The notes under the pieces are model-generated. The model had not been told where the DNA came from. It was given only the letters and a program-made list of their open reading frames with translations, and made no database searches. Of a stretch of DNA of 64,000 bases, positions 15,830-24,435 are shown in pieces. This DNA comes from Pseudalkalibacillus salsuginis (GTDB lineage Bacteria > Bacillota > Bacilli > Bacillales > Fictibacillaceae): contig NZ_JAKJHW010000006.1 in NCBI RefSeq assembly GCF_021646685.1, forward strand, positions 124,001 through 188,000, given 5' to 3'. Made by a program: the position numbers and the translations under genes. The stretch's first letter is position 1, and each line of letters begins with the position of its first letter.

Positions 15830-17161
15830 ATGATTTATAATGTGGAAAAAGAAACGATGAACCAGCAAGACAAAGAAAAGCTTCAGCTGGAAAGGCTGCA
15901 AAAAACCGTCCGTACTGTCTATCAAAATGTACCCTTTTATAAAGAAAAATGCGATAAAAAGAACGTGGCACCAGACAATGTCCAAAGTCTTGAAGATTTG
16001 AATAAACTCCCTTTTACGATAAAGAAGGATTTGCGGGATCATTATCCATTCGGCCTTTTTGCTGTCGGCCAGAGAGAAATGGTTCGTCTTCATGCTTCCT
16101 CAGGGACAAGTGGAAAACCGACGGTCGTTGGTTATACGAAGGGTGATATCGAGGTCTGGAGTGAGGTTGTAGCCCGTTCCATTGCTGCAGCTGGCGGAGA
16201 ACCAGGAAATGTATTGCATAATGCATACGGGTATGGATTGTTCACTGGAGGCTTAGGCCTTCATTATGGCTCAGAGCAGCTGGGAATGGTTACCGTTCCG
16301 ATTTCCGGCGGGAATACTGCTCGCCAAATTCTTCTGATTGAGGACTTCCAGCCTCAGGTCATTTGTGGTACACCATCTTATGTCCTCAATATTGCGGAAA
16401 CGATGGAAAAGATGGGGAAAAACCCGCAGAAGACTAGTCTTGAATACGGCATTTTCGGAGCAGAGCCCTGGTCGGAAGAAATGAGGCAGACGCTTGAAAA
16501 GAAACTCGATATCAAAGCGATCGATATTTATGGACTCAGCGAAATCATCGGTCCAGGAGTGGCAATCGAATGTCACGAAGCTCAAGACGGTTTACATATT
16601 GCCGACGATCATTTCTACGTCGAAGTAATCGACCCAGAAACACTGGAGCCGGTAAGAGATGGAGAGTATGGAGAGCTTGTCTTCACGAGCCTGACGAAGG
16701 AAGCATTTCCAATCATCCGTTACCGTACAGGAGATATCGCCACGCTCGATCGTGAATCTTGTAAATGCGGCAGAACTTCCGTCCGAATGTCGCGGGTGAA
16801 GGGACGTATCGATGATATGCTGATCATCCGTGGAGTGAATGTGTTTCCTTCTGAAATCGAGAATTGCTTACTGCAGGTTGAAGAATTGGTTCCGCATTAT
16901 CAAATCCTTTTGAAAAAGAATGGAACGATGGACCATATCGAATTGCAGGTGGAGGTCAATGAGGCTACTTTTGACAAATGTGCAGGGGATATGGAACATC
17001 TTGAAATGGACGAATTGAGGAAGCGGATCCAGTACCGGATCAAGTCGAACTGCCTCGTCTCCATTCATGTGAAGATCATGGAACCAGACTCCATTCCTCG
17101 CTCGGAAGGAAAGGCTGTCAGAATCGTTGATCTCAGGAAAGAGAAGGTATTACAGAAGTAA
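15830..17161 (+). CDS. paaK: Phenylacetate-CoA ligase
   Basis: 443 residues. Member of the ANL adenylate-forming family of PaaK type: the ATP-binding loop HASSGTSGKPTVVGYT (about residues 90-105), IYGLSEIIGPGVA, YRTGDIA, and the C-terminal MLIIRGVNVFPSEIE hinge are all present. It converts phenylacetate, CoA and ATP to phenylacetyl-CoA in the cytoplasm, the entry step of the Paa pathway. ATG15830 has a near-perfect RBS, AAGGAGGGG; the open frame extends upstream through the promoter and is not used. It is separated from paaA by 92 nt containing another promoter, so it can be expressed apart from the epoxidase genes. Confidence 0.95.
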   Translation: MIYNVEKETMNQQDKEKLQLERLQKTVRTVYQNVPFYKEKCDKKNVAPDNVQSLEDLNKLPFTIKKDLRDHYPFGLFAVGQREMVRLHASSGTSGKPTVVGYTKGDIEVWSEVVARSIAAAGGEPGNVLHNAYGYGLFTGGLGLHYGSEQLGMVTVPISGGNTARQILLIEDFQPQVICGTPSYVLNIAETMEKMGKNPQKTSLEYGIFGAEPWSEEMRQTLEKKLDIKAIDIYGLSEIIGPGVAIECHEAQDGLHIADDHFYVEVIDPETLEPVRDGEYGELVFTSLTKEAFPIIRYRTGDIATLDRESCKCGRTSVRMSRVKGRIDDMLIIRGVNVFPSEIENCLLQVEELVPHYQILLKKNGTMDHIELQVEVNEATFDKCAGDMEHLEMDELRKRIQYRIKSNCLVSIHVKIMEPDSIPRSEGKAVRIVDLRKEKVLQK

Positions 17162-17186
17162 TTATTTTACGAAGCCAGTAAAAGGA

Positions 17187-17238
17187 TTGAATTATTTATA
17201 ACGATAATTTATAATTACGTTAAATAAACGTAATATTC
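17187..17238 (+). promoter_or_regulatory. paaA promoter overlapped by an inverted-repeat operator
   Basis: TTGAAT (17187-17192) and TATAAT (17210-17215) are 17 nt apart. ATTACGTT (17214-17221), AAATA, AACGTAAT (17227-17234) form a perfect 8-bp inverted repeat starting in the -10 box and covering the transcription start. Almost the same sequence occurs at 34920-34948. A repressor such as PaaX is the likely ligand (inference). Confidence 0.8.
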
Positions 17239-17253
17239 GGAAGGTGAGAATAG

Positions 17254-18222
17254 ATGACTATCGAAAAATCATTCGATCAGTTGACTGAAGAAGAGAAGTA
17301 TGAACACTTCTTGAACAGGATCGACGCAGGAGAGAAGATCGAACCTAACGATTGGATGCCTGATGATTACCGACAATCTTTGATCCGTTTGATATCCATG
17401 CATGGAATCAGCGAAATAATGGGAGCGCTTCCAGAAAAGGAGTGGGTACCGAAAGCACCATCTTTACATCGTAAACTGGCGATCATGGCAAAGGTACAGG
17501 ATGAAATGGGCCATGGCCAGCTATTGCTCCGCGTAGCGGAAGACTTGATGGAACCTCTTGGCATGAACCGTGAAGACATTATGCAAAATCTGTTTTCAGG
17601 AAAATTGAAGTTTCATAATGTGTTCCATATGAAAGCGCCTACATGGGGGGATGCTGGGATCATTGCGTGGCTGGTCGATGGAGCAGCCATCATTTCGCAA
17701 AGCATGATGCTCGACTCTTCTTACGGTCCATATGCACGAGCATTGAAGCGGATCTGTGCCGAGGAGGTTTTCCATGCCCAGCACGGTGAGAGTATAATCA
17801 TGGCACTGGCAGAAGGAACACCTGAACAACGCGAATTGCTACAAGATGCCCTTAACCGCTGGTGGACAGCACTCCTGATGTTCTTTGGGCCGAAGAGCAA
17901 GGAAAATGCATCAACGTCCCACGTTGACAAGAACATAAGATACAAAATCCGGGAGAAGACGAATGAAGAGCTTCGCCAGGAGTTTTTCACCAAATACGTA
18001 CCTAGAATCTGGTCCCTTGGCCTGACGATTCCAGATGAGACGATCCATTTTGATGAAGAACAAGCGCTGTGGGTCTATCAGGATCCTGATTGGATTGAAT
18101 TCAAGGAAATCGTCACTGGGAATGGTCCGCAATCGAAGGAGAGACTTGAGCTTCGCAGGATTTCTTACGACAACAATGCATGGGTGCGCGAGGCCTTGAA
18201 TCCAATATCGAAGGCAGTCTAG
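17254..18222 (+). CDS. paaA: 1,2-phenylacetyl-CoA epoxidase, catalytic subunit PaaA
   Basis: 322 residues, normal for PaaA. Ferritin-like di-iron protein: the ExxH iron motifs are visible as QDEMGHGQ (about residue 90) and AEEVFHAQHGES (about 168-179). With PaaB, C and D it epoxidises the aromatic ring of phenylacetyl-CoA with O2. RBS GGAAGGTGAG precedes ATG17254. First gene of a tight operon, under its own promoter with an operator. Confidence 0.95.
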   Translation: MTIEKSFDQLTEEEKYEHFLNRIDAGEKIEPNDWMPDDYRQSLIRLISMHGISEIMGALPEKEWVPKAPSLHRKLAIMAKVQDEMGHGQLLLRVAEDLMEPLGMNREDIMQNLFSGKLKFHNVFHMKAPTWGDAGIIAWLVDGAAIISQSMMLDSSYGPYARALKRICAEEVFHAQHGESIIMALAEGTPEQRELLQDALNRWWTALLMFFGPKSKENASTSHVDKNIRYKIREKTNEELRQEFFTKYVPRIWSLGLTIPDETIHFDEEQALWVYQDPDWIEFKEIVTGNGPQSKERLELRRISYDNNAWVREALNPISKAV

Positions 18223-18243
18223 ACGGACGGGGAGGGGAAATTC

Positions 18244-18594
18244 ATGAGCCAAAAAGACGGTTTTTACAGTGTGTATGAAGTATTCAGTAAAAAGACAGAT
18301 AAAAGCCCGTTACAGCACCAGTTCAGTCTTCTAGCTCCTAATGAAGAGATGGCTTTGATCATGGCACGGGAAAACTTCTTCCGCCGTGAACCTGTAGCTG
18401 ACATTTGGGTGGCGAAGAGAGATAACATCCGTATGACGACCCAAGAGGAACGGGAAATGTTGAAGCGGCTGAATAATAAAGAATATCGGGAAACAAAGGG
18501 ATACGGATATCTAAAGAAAAAATGGCGTAACTACCAGCAAGAACAATTCACAGAACAAAGCTTACTTAGCAACAGCAAGGGAGGAAAAGAGTGA
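18244..18594 (+). CDS. paaB: Phenylacetyl-CoA epoxidase subunit PaaB
   Basis: 116 residues. Small non-catalytic subunit: FYSVYEVFSKK, the Gln-His-rich PLQHQFSLLAPNEEMALIMARENFFRR and the DIWVAKRDNI segment are characteristic of PaaB. It bridges PaaA-PaaC dimers in the epoxidase complex in characterised systems. RBS GGGGAGGGG; its stop codon overlaps the paaC start. Confidence 0.94.
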   Translation: MSQKDGFYSVYEVFSKKTDKSPLQHQFSLLAPNEEMALIMARENFFRREPVADIWVAKRDNIRMTTQEEREMLKRLNNKEYRETKGYGYLKKKWRNYQQEQFTEQSLLSNSKGGKE

Positions 18595-19379
18595 TGGCAC
18601 AGGATATGGCACTAGTGGAACTGCTCTATTCCTTGGCGGATGATGATTTCATCCTGGCGTACCGCGGCTCTGAATGGCTCGGGCTGGCTCCTCATATCGA
18701 AGAGGACGTGGCTTATTCTTCGATCAATCAGGATATGATGGGGCATGCGGTAAAGTTTTACAGCATCCTTGAGGAGTTAGGAGAAGGGAAAGCTGATGAA
18801 TTGTCACACATGAGAGCTCCGGAAAGATTCAGAAATGCGGTTCTTTTAGAAGAGAAGAATGGAGAAGGGACGTACCTTGAGCAGCCTCAATTTGATTGGG
18901 CTTTTGCGGTCGTACGGAACTATTTTTACTCTATCCATAAGAAAATCCGTATGCAATCTTTGAAACAATCAAGCTATGAACCTCTTACCGATTCTGCTTC
19001 AAAAGTGCTGATTGAGCTACAGTATCATTTGATGCATTGGGAGACATGGTTCAAGCAATTAATGTCGAGTACAGATGAAGCGAAAAAGCGTATGACAGCA
19101 GCGATTGAAAGATGCTGGAATGAGATGGACGGGGTACTTACGCTCGGACCATTTGCAGAAGAAATGACGAGTAAAGGCTATATCGCAAGCGAAGAGGAAA
19201 TGCGCAAAAAGTGGCTTGTGCATATGGAAAAGACATTTGAACAAGTCGGAGCACCTTTGCCTGGTGGACTTGGCATGACGAAAGGGAATGGCCGCCAGGG
19301 AGAACATACCGGAGACCTTCATCAAGCTTTGTCGACACTTTCTGAGGTGTATGAGACGAATCCTGCTGCTGGCTGGTAA
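18594..19379 (+). CDS. paaC: Phenylacetyl-CoA epoxidase structural subunit PaaC
   Basis: About 261 residues. Ferritin-like fold related to PaaA but serving a structural role; the N-terminal LAPHIEEDVAYSSINQDMMGHAVKFYSILEELG is typical. ATG18594 (overlapping the paaB stop by one base, with GGGAGG upstream) is preferred to the GTG at 18591. It forms the core heterodimer with PaaA and follows it in the usual ABCD order. Confidence 0.94.
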   Translation: MAQDMALVELLYSLADDDFILAYRGSEWLGLAPHIEEDVAYSSINQDMMGHAVKFYSILEELGEGKADELSHMRAPERFRNAVLLEEKNGEGTYLEQPQFDWAFAVVRNYFYSIHKKIRMQSLKQSSYEPLTDSASKVLIELQYHLMHWETWFKQLMSSTDEAKKRMTAAIERCWNEMDGVLTLGPFAEEMTSKGYIASEEEMRKKWLVHMEKTFEQVGAPLPGGLGMTKGNGRQGEHTGDLHQALSTLSEVYETNPAAGW

Positions 19380-19403
19380 ATTCAACCTGAGAGGAGGGTT
19401 ACG

Positions 19404-19913
19404 ATGACCGGGATTGAATCTAAACAGATGGCAGAGACGATTTATGATGTCCTCCAGGGCGTTAGGGATCCGGAAATCGATTCTGTCAGTATTTTGGACC
19501 TTGGAATGGTTGAAGGTGTTGAAGTAGAAGGATCTCTGGCGAAAGTCGGCGTCCTGCCTACTTTCACAGGCTGCCCGGCACTTGGCATTATCCAGCGGGA
19601 TATCGTCAATGCCATCATCGAGGTGGATGGGATATCAGAGGTTGAAGTCAACTTTTTATCCAAACCGATTTGGACGACAGACCGTATCACCGATCAAGGG
19701 AAAGAACAGTTGAAAGAGTTCGGGATATCACCTCCCCCCGCTAATCATACACCAGGGGAACCATGGGAAATCCCGTGCCCTTACTGCGGTTCCGTGTATA
19801 CGACGATGGAAAACCTATTCGGACCTACAGCCTGTCGCTGTATTCTGTATTGCAGAAGCTGTAAGAATCCATTTGAAGCAATGAAACCCGTTGCCAATAT
19901 CGGCGACGAATAA
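19404..19913 (+). CDS. paaD: Phenylacetyl-CoA epoxidase assembly protein PaaD
   Basis: 169 residues. N-terminal MIP18 (DUF59) domain (VLQGVRDPEIDSVSILDLG and TFTGCPALG), and a C-terminal zinc- or iron-binding region with CPYC, CRC and CRSC clusters, the usual PaaD architecture. PaaD is believed to help mature the di-iron centre or to be a minor subunit. RBS GAGAGGAGG. Some annotations call this gene paaJ; I use paaD to avoid confusion with the thiolase. No paaE reductase follows, unlike in E. coli. Confidence 0.93.
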   Translation: MTGIESKQMAETIYDVLQGVRDPEIDSVSILDLGMVEGVEVEGSLAKVGVLPTFTGCPALGIIQRDIVNAIIEVDGISEVEVNFLSKPIWTTDRITDQGKEQLKEFGISPPPANHTPGEPWEIPCPYCGSVYTTMENLFGPTACRCILYCRSCKNPFEAMKPVANIGDE

Positions 19914-19930
19914 GAAAGGGTGTATATATA

Positions 19931-20239
19931 ATGGTAAAATTAATCGCATTGTACAAGAATCCTGAAAACAAAGAGGAATTCGACGAGCACTATTTCAACA
20001 CACATTCACCGATTACAGCTAAGATACCCGGACTTCGTAAAATGGAAGTGACGAAAATCGTTGGGTCTCCAATGGGAGCTAGTGATTACCACCTCCTCTG
20101 TGAAATGTATTATGACGACCATGATGCATTGAAAGCCGCAATGAAAACGGATGAAGCGAAAGCGTCTGGAAAGGACCTCATGGGATTTGCTGGTGACTTG
20201 GTGACACTGATGATTGGTGAGGAAGTCGAAGGTGAATAA
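19931..20239 (+). CDS. EthD-family small protein in the paa operon
   Basis: 102 residues. Ferredoxin-like dimeric alpha/beta-barrel of the EthD/REDY type: MVKLIALYKNPENKEEFDEHYFNTHSPITAKIPGL is the family signature, with the typical H-S-P segment. EthD-like proteins occur beside oxygenase systems and in a few cases act as lyases or isomerases of reactive intermediates, but most have no known reaction. It sits between paaD and a hydratase with 17-nt spacing and an overlap, so it is co-transcribed and probably works on a Paa intermediate or protects the oxygenase. Function unknown. Confidence 0.8.
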   Translation: MVKLIALYKNPENKEEFDEHYFNTHSPITAKIPGLRKMEVTKIVGSPMGASDYHLLCEMYYDDHDALKAAMKTDEAKASGKDLMGFAGDLVTLMIGEEVEGE

Positions 20240-21005
20240 GGAGACCATTCAAACCTGGACCGAAGATGGCGTTGGTGTCATTCAACTGAACCGTCCAAAA
20301 GTATTGAATGCCTTGAACCGGAAGATGGTCGCAGAAATCCTCCAAACGATGGAAGAGTGGGACAGGGCTGATGATGTTTCCGTAATGATCGTGACTGGAA
20401 ATGAAAAAGTTTTCGCTGCTGGAGCGGATATCGCTGAAATGGCAGAGGATGACTCCATTTCACTTGAACTCCTGAACCAGTTTACCGAATGGGACCGGCT
20501 CGCGTGGGTAAAAAAACCGATTATTGCAGCAGTAAATGGCTATTGTCTCGGTGGGGCATTCGAGCTTGCACTAAGCTGTGACTTGATCGTCGCAGCTGAG
20601 AACGCACAATTCGGATTCCCTGAAGTGAACTTAGGGGTAATGCCAGGTGCAGGCGGGACCGTTAGACTTACGAAGTTGATGGGCAGGGCAAAAGCACTCG
20701 AGTGGTTATGGTTAGGCGAATATATGACTGCCAAATTAGCGGATGAAAACGGTGTCGTCAATCGTGTCGTAGCTCCGGAGCTTGTTTTGGAAGAAGCGAT
20801 GAAACTTGCTCGTAAAATCGCAAAACAGGCACCGTTGTCTGTCAGGATGATCAAAGAGGCTGTCAACAAATCCGTCGATTATTCCGTATATGAAGCGATG
20901 CAATACGAACGTAAGAACTTTTACATGCTATTCGCCTCCGAGGATCAAAAGGAAGGTATGAAAGCTTTCGTTGAAAAACGACAACCACAATTCAAAGGAA
21001 AGTAA
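20232..21005 (+). CDS. paaF: Enoyl-CoA hydratase/isomerase of the paa operon, PaaF-like
   Basis: About 257 residues, crotonase fold. Oxyanion-hole segment FAAGADIAEM and active-site pair GAFELALSCD and FGFPEVNLGVMPGAGGT carry both catalytic Glu residues of classic hydratases, so it probably hydrates 2,3-dehydroadipyl-CoA (PaaF role). GTG20232 is taken as the start; it overlaps the EthD-like gene by 8 nt with GAGGA upstream. A TTG at 20214 is also in frame. Assignment of PaaF rather than a generic hydratase rests on both Glu residues and operon position. Confidence 0.82.
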   Translation: MNKETIQTWTEDGVGVIQLNRPKVLNALNRKMVAEILQTMEEWDRADDVSVMIVTGNEKVFAAGADIAEMAEDDSISLELLNQFTEWDRLAWVKKPIIAAVNGYCLGGAFELALSCDLIVAAENAQFGFPEVNLGVMPGAGGTVRLTKLMGRAKALEWLWLGEYMTAKLADENGVVNRVVAPELVLEEAMKLARKIAKQAPLSVRMIKEAVNKSVDYSVYEAMQYERKNFYMLFASEDQKEGMKAFVEKRQPQFKGK

Positions 21006-21019
21006 GGAGCGGTTTGGTT

Positions 21020-21793
21020 ATGTTCGAAACGATTGAATACGTTACAGAAAACAATGTCGCATGGATTCGGCTGAACCGCCCTGACAAATTCAATGCTTTT
21101 ACAGAACAGATGAATCTAGAGATCACCAAAGCACTGAAAGCGGCAGAAAAAGATAGTGAAGTCCGTTGTCTGGTCATTACTGGAAACGGGAAGGCATTCT
21201 GCTCAGGGGAAGATCTGGCGGGAGTTAAACAAGATACGGATCACGCTGAAATATTGCGTAAACGCTATAATCCTATGGTTGAAAAACTTGCAAACTTCGA
21301 AAAACCGGTCATTGCTGCTGTCAATGGAGTAGCAGCGGGGGCTGGGATGAGTCTTGCTCTCGCTTGTGACTTCAGGATTTTATCCGAAAAAGCAAGTTTC
21401 ATTGAAGCGTTCATCAATGTCGGACTCGTACCCGATTCTGGAAATCTCTTCTATCTCCCTAGATTGGTTGGTCATGCGAAAGCGCTTGAATTGGCTGTAA
21501 TGGGGGAAAAGGTTTCAGCGGAGGAAGCGAAGGACCTGGGATTAGCAACGAAAGTCATCGCGCTCGGTCAATGGGAAGAGGAAGTTTCGGCATTTGCACA
21601 AAATCTGGCCCAGAAACCGACGAAAGCGATCGGCTTGATCAAGAGATACTTACGGAAAAGCTGGGAGGCAGATCTCAGTGAAATGCTTGAAAACGAGGCG
21701 TATGCCCAACGTACAGCAGGCCAGACTGAGGACCATGCAGAAGGGGTGCAAGCATTTCTGGAGAAACGAAAGCCTGTATTCAAAGGCCGTTAA
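21020..21793 (+). CDS. paaG: Enoyl-CoA isomerase, PaaG-like
   Basis: About 257 residues, crotonase fold. FCSGEDLAG forms the oxyanion hole. The active site reads GLVPDSGN, keeping the single Asp typical of PaaG ring-epoxide isomerases, while the first hydratase Glu is replaced by Met/Ser (GAGMSLAL). This pattern fits 1,2-epoxyphenylacetyl-CoA isomerase, which forms the oxepin-CoA. ATG21020 with AAGGAGCGG is chosen over a TTG at 21014. Immediately downstream of the PaaF-like gene, 14 nt gap. Confidence 0.83.
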   Translation: MFETIEYVTENNVAWIRLNRPDKFNAFTEQMNLEITKALKAAEKDSEVRCLVITGNGKAFCSGEDLAGVKQDTDHAEILRKRYNPMVEKLANFEKPVIAAVNGVAAGAGMSLALACDFRILSEKASFIEAFINVGLVPDSGNLFYLPRLVGHAKALELAVMGEKVSAEEAKDLGLATKVIALGQWEEEVSAFAQNLAQKPTKAIGLIKRYLRKSWEADLSEMLENEAYAQRTAGQTEDHAEGVQAFLEKRKPVFKGR

Positions 21794-21863
21794 AAATGGG
21801 TGGAATTAGACGAAGATCAGGCAACAATGAAAATACTCAACTACACTAAAGGAGTGACTGTAA

Positions 21864-23381
21864 ATGAGTACAACAAAAGAACAACAACAAGCCGGAACAG
21901 AAATGAAACGCGAATCCTACAAGATGATCATCAACGGACAGCAGGTCGACAGCGTTTCTGGGGAAACTTTCACAACTTACAATCCAGCAACTGGTGAAGC
22001 TCTTGCGCAAGTGGCAAAAGCTGGAACAGAAGAGGTGGATAAAGCCGTCGAAGCAGCACGCAGTGCATTCGATTTTGGGAAATGGCCGAAATACCCGGTC
22101 GGAAAGCGTGCCCGTGTATTGAACAAGATCGCTTCGATCATGCGCAGCCGTTTTAACGAGTTGGTAGAACTGGAAGTGCTGAACAGTGGAAAATCCTTAT
22201 CAGCTGCTCAAGGTCAAGTCATGCAGGCCGTTGAAAATTTTGAATTCTATGCAGGTGCAATCGTCGGTCATCGCGGACATGTAAACAACATGCCAGGCCC
22301 TTTCACGAACACGACATCCAATGAACCGATCGGTGTCTGTGCGCAAATCATCCCTTGGAATTACCCGATGATGATGGCTTCTTGGAAGGTAGCACCGGCA
22401 ATCGCAGCAGGGAACGCGATCGTATTGAAGCCTGCAAGCTTGACGCCTCTAACAGCAATCATCTTGACTGAAATCTGTCATGAAGCCGGTGTCCCTGAAG
22501 GTATCGTCAACATCGTAACGGGACCAGGTTCCACTGTAGGTTCCCATTTAGTCGATCACCCTGGTGTCGATAAAGTGGCCTTCACGGGTGAAACAGGTAC
22601 TGGTAAAGACATTATGGCGAAAGCATCAGAAACATTGAAGCGAGTAACGTTGGAGCTTGGTGGTAAATCACCAAACATCGTATTTGAAGATGCGAACATG
22701 GATGCAGCTGTCGATGGCTCCCTTTTCGGTATCTTCTACAATACGGGACAATCCTGTGAAGCACGTTCACGTCTCTTCGTACACGAAAACGTATATGATG
22801 AGTTCCTTGAAAAGTTCATTGAAAAGACGAAGAAGCTTACACTCGGTAATCCGCTTGATCAAGGAACACACATCGGTTCGATCATAAGCGATAGCCAGGT
22901 GGAAGTGATCGATGGCTATGTAAAAGAGGCTGAAAAGCAAGGTGCAAAAGTTCTTGTTGGCGGTGGACGCGCCAAGGTCGAAGGATTTGAAAACGGCCAT
23001 TGGTATCTGCCGACTGTCATCACGAATGTTACGAATGATATGAAAATTGCACAGGAAGAAATCTTCGGCCCAGTCGTGGTCGTCATGAAATACAGTGATG
23101 AAAAAGAAGTCCTAAAGCTTGCAAACGATACGATTTTCGGTCTTGCAGCGGCAATCTGGACGACGGATCATGCTCGGGCAAACCGTGTCGCTTCCAAGCT
23201 GAAGGCTGGTACGGTAATGGTCAATTCACCATTCTCTGCATTCCCTGGCACACCATTCGGAGGTTACAAGCAATCTGGATTCGGAAGAGAGCTATGTATC
23301 GAAACACTCGATTTGTATACAGAAACGAAAAGCGTCATCTCCTATGTTGGAGGAAAGCCGTTGAATCCGTTCGGAGTGTAA
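21864..23381 (+). CDS. Aldehyde dehydrogenase in the paa operon
   Basis: 505 residues, standard NAD(P)-dependent aldehyde dehydrogenase: cofactor-binding PWNYPMMM and FTGETGTGK, catalytic Glu in LELGGKSPN, nucleophile Cys in NTGQSCEARSRL, and EEIFGPVV. It could oxidise phenylacetaldehyde to phenylacetate, or act as the separate dehydrogenase that replaces the aldehyde dehydrogenase half of PaaZ after ring cleavage. The PaaZ hydratase domain is not fused, and the fold-typical length matches single-domain enzymes. RBS AAAGGAGTG before ATG21864. A strong terminator follows, so it ends the paaA operon. Confidence 0.9.
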   Translation: MSTTKEQQQAGTEMKRESYKMIINGQQVDSVSGETFTTYNPATGEALAQVAKAGTEEVDKAVEAARSAFDFGKWPKYPVGKRARVLNKIASIMRSRFNELVELEVLNSGKSLSAAQGQVMQAVENFEFYAGAIVGHRGHVNNMPGPFTNTTSNEPIGVCAQIIPWNYPMMMASWKVAPAIAAGNAIVLKPASLTPLTAIILTEICHEAGVPEGIVNIVTGPGSTVGSHLVDHPGVDKVAFTGETGTGKDIMAKASETLKRVTLELGGKSPNIVFEDANMDAAVDGSLFGIFYNTGQSCEARSRLFVHENVYDEFLEKFIEKTKKLTLGNPLDQGTHIGSIISDSQVEVIDGYVKEAEKQGAKVLVGGGRAKVEGFENGHWYLPTVITNVTNDMKIAQEEIFGPVVVVMKYSDEKEVLKLANDTIFGLAAAIWTTDHARANRVASKLKAGTVMVNSPFSAFPGTPFGGYKQSGFGRELCIETLDLYTETKSVISYVGGKPLNPFGV

Positions 23382-23396
23382 CCTCGATGAATTAGT

Positions 23397-23440
23397 AGGC
23401 GAGCACCTTTCCAGGCTGCTCGCCTTCAGCTTATTCTTTT
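23397..23440 (+). terminator. Terminator of the paaA operon
   Basis: AGGCGAGCA (23397-23405) pairs perfectly with TGCTCGCCT (23417-23425); a T-rich stretch follows within about 12 nt. Confidence 0.8.
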
Positions 23441-23562
23441 TTGAAGACTCCTGGTGTGGAAATAGGAATCAAGACAGGATTTTATAAAAACGTGACAAAT
23501 ATTGAAAAGATCACGAAATTCAGCTAAAACATACCCATTATACAAGGGAGTGGAAGAGAGAC

Positions 23563-24435
23563 ATGATCAAACATATTACCGTCATCGGTTCCGGTGTCAT
23601 GGGAAGAGGAATCGCCTATGTTGCCGCTGTTGGGGGGTATAAGACGACACTTGTTGATATTGCTGAAAAGGCATTGGAGAGTGCAAAGACCGAAATCAAC
23701 GCGACTTTTGCAAAAGGTGTCCAGCGTAATAAGCTGACTGAAGAAGAAGCGGATGAAGGCATGGAACGTATGTCGTATTCATCTGAACTTGAAGGGACAG
23801 TATCGGATACAGATATGGTGATTGAAGCTGTTCCAGAGAATCTTGAGATCAAGCGGAACGTATTCGAGATGATTGATCAGCATGCACCACAGCATTGCTA
23901 TTTTGCGACGAATACATCTACGATGAGTCCTACAGAAATCGCTTCTTTTACAAACCGGCCAGGAAAAGTGATCGCGATGCATTTTTTCAACCCCGTTCAT
24001 AAGATGCCTTTGATCGAAATCATCAAAGGACTTGATACGGCCGAAGATACAGTAAAAGTTGCGAATGAAGTGGCTGTGAAAATGGGGAAAGAAACAGTTA
24101 CAGTCAATGAATTTCCTGGCTTTGTGACCAGCCGGATCAGTGCGCTTGTCGGAAATGAAGCATTCTATATGCTTCAAGAAGGCGTTGCGTCTCCTGAAGA
24201 AATCGACAAGGCGATCAAGCTCGGACTCAACTATCCGATGGGGCCATTCGAGCTGGGAGACCTCGTCGGATTGGATACACGTCTCAATAATTTGAAGTAT
24301 CTACATGAAACATTAGGTGAGAAATATCGCCCATGCCCGCTGCTAGTCAAATATGTAAACGCTGGTCGTATCGGAAGGAAAGCAGGTATAGGTGTTTATG
24401 ATTACAGGGAGCAGGGAGGTTCTGACAATGCGTGA
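23563..24435 (+). CDS. paaH: 3-hydroxyacyl-CoA dehydrogenase, PaaH
   Basis: 290 residues. Rossmann motif GSGVMGRGIA at residues 9-18, VIEAVPENLEIK, catalytic His in MHFFNPVHKMPLIE, and the C-terminal dimerisation domain with LGLNYPMGPFELGDLVGLD. It oxidises 3-hydroxyadipyl-CoA to 3-oxoadipyl-CoA with NAD+. Butyryl-pathway paralogues look alike; PaaH is preferred by context. It starts a second operon 181 nt after the aldehyde dehydrogenase; a -10-like TATACA lies upstream. Overlaps the thiolase gene by 8 nt. Confidence 0.9.
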   Translation: MIKHITVIGSGVMGRGIAYVAAVGGYKTTLVDIAEKALESAKTEINATFAKGVQRNKLTEEEADEGMERMSYSSELEGTVSDTDMVIEAVPENLEIKRNVFEMIDQHAPQHCYFATNTSTMSPTEIASFTNRPGKVIAMHFFNPVHKMPLIEIIKGLDTAEDTVKVANEVAVKMGKETVTVNEFPGFVTSRISALVGNEAFYMLQEGVASPEEIDKAIKLGLNYPMGPFELGDLVGLDTRLNNLKYLHETLGEKYRPCPLLVKYVNAGRIGRKAGIGVYDYREQGGSDNA

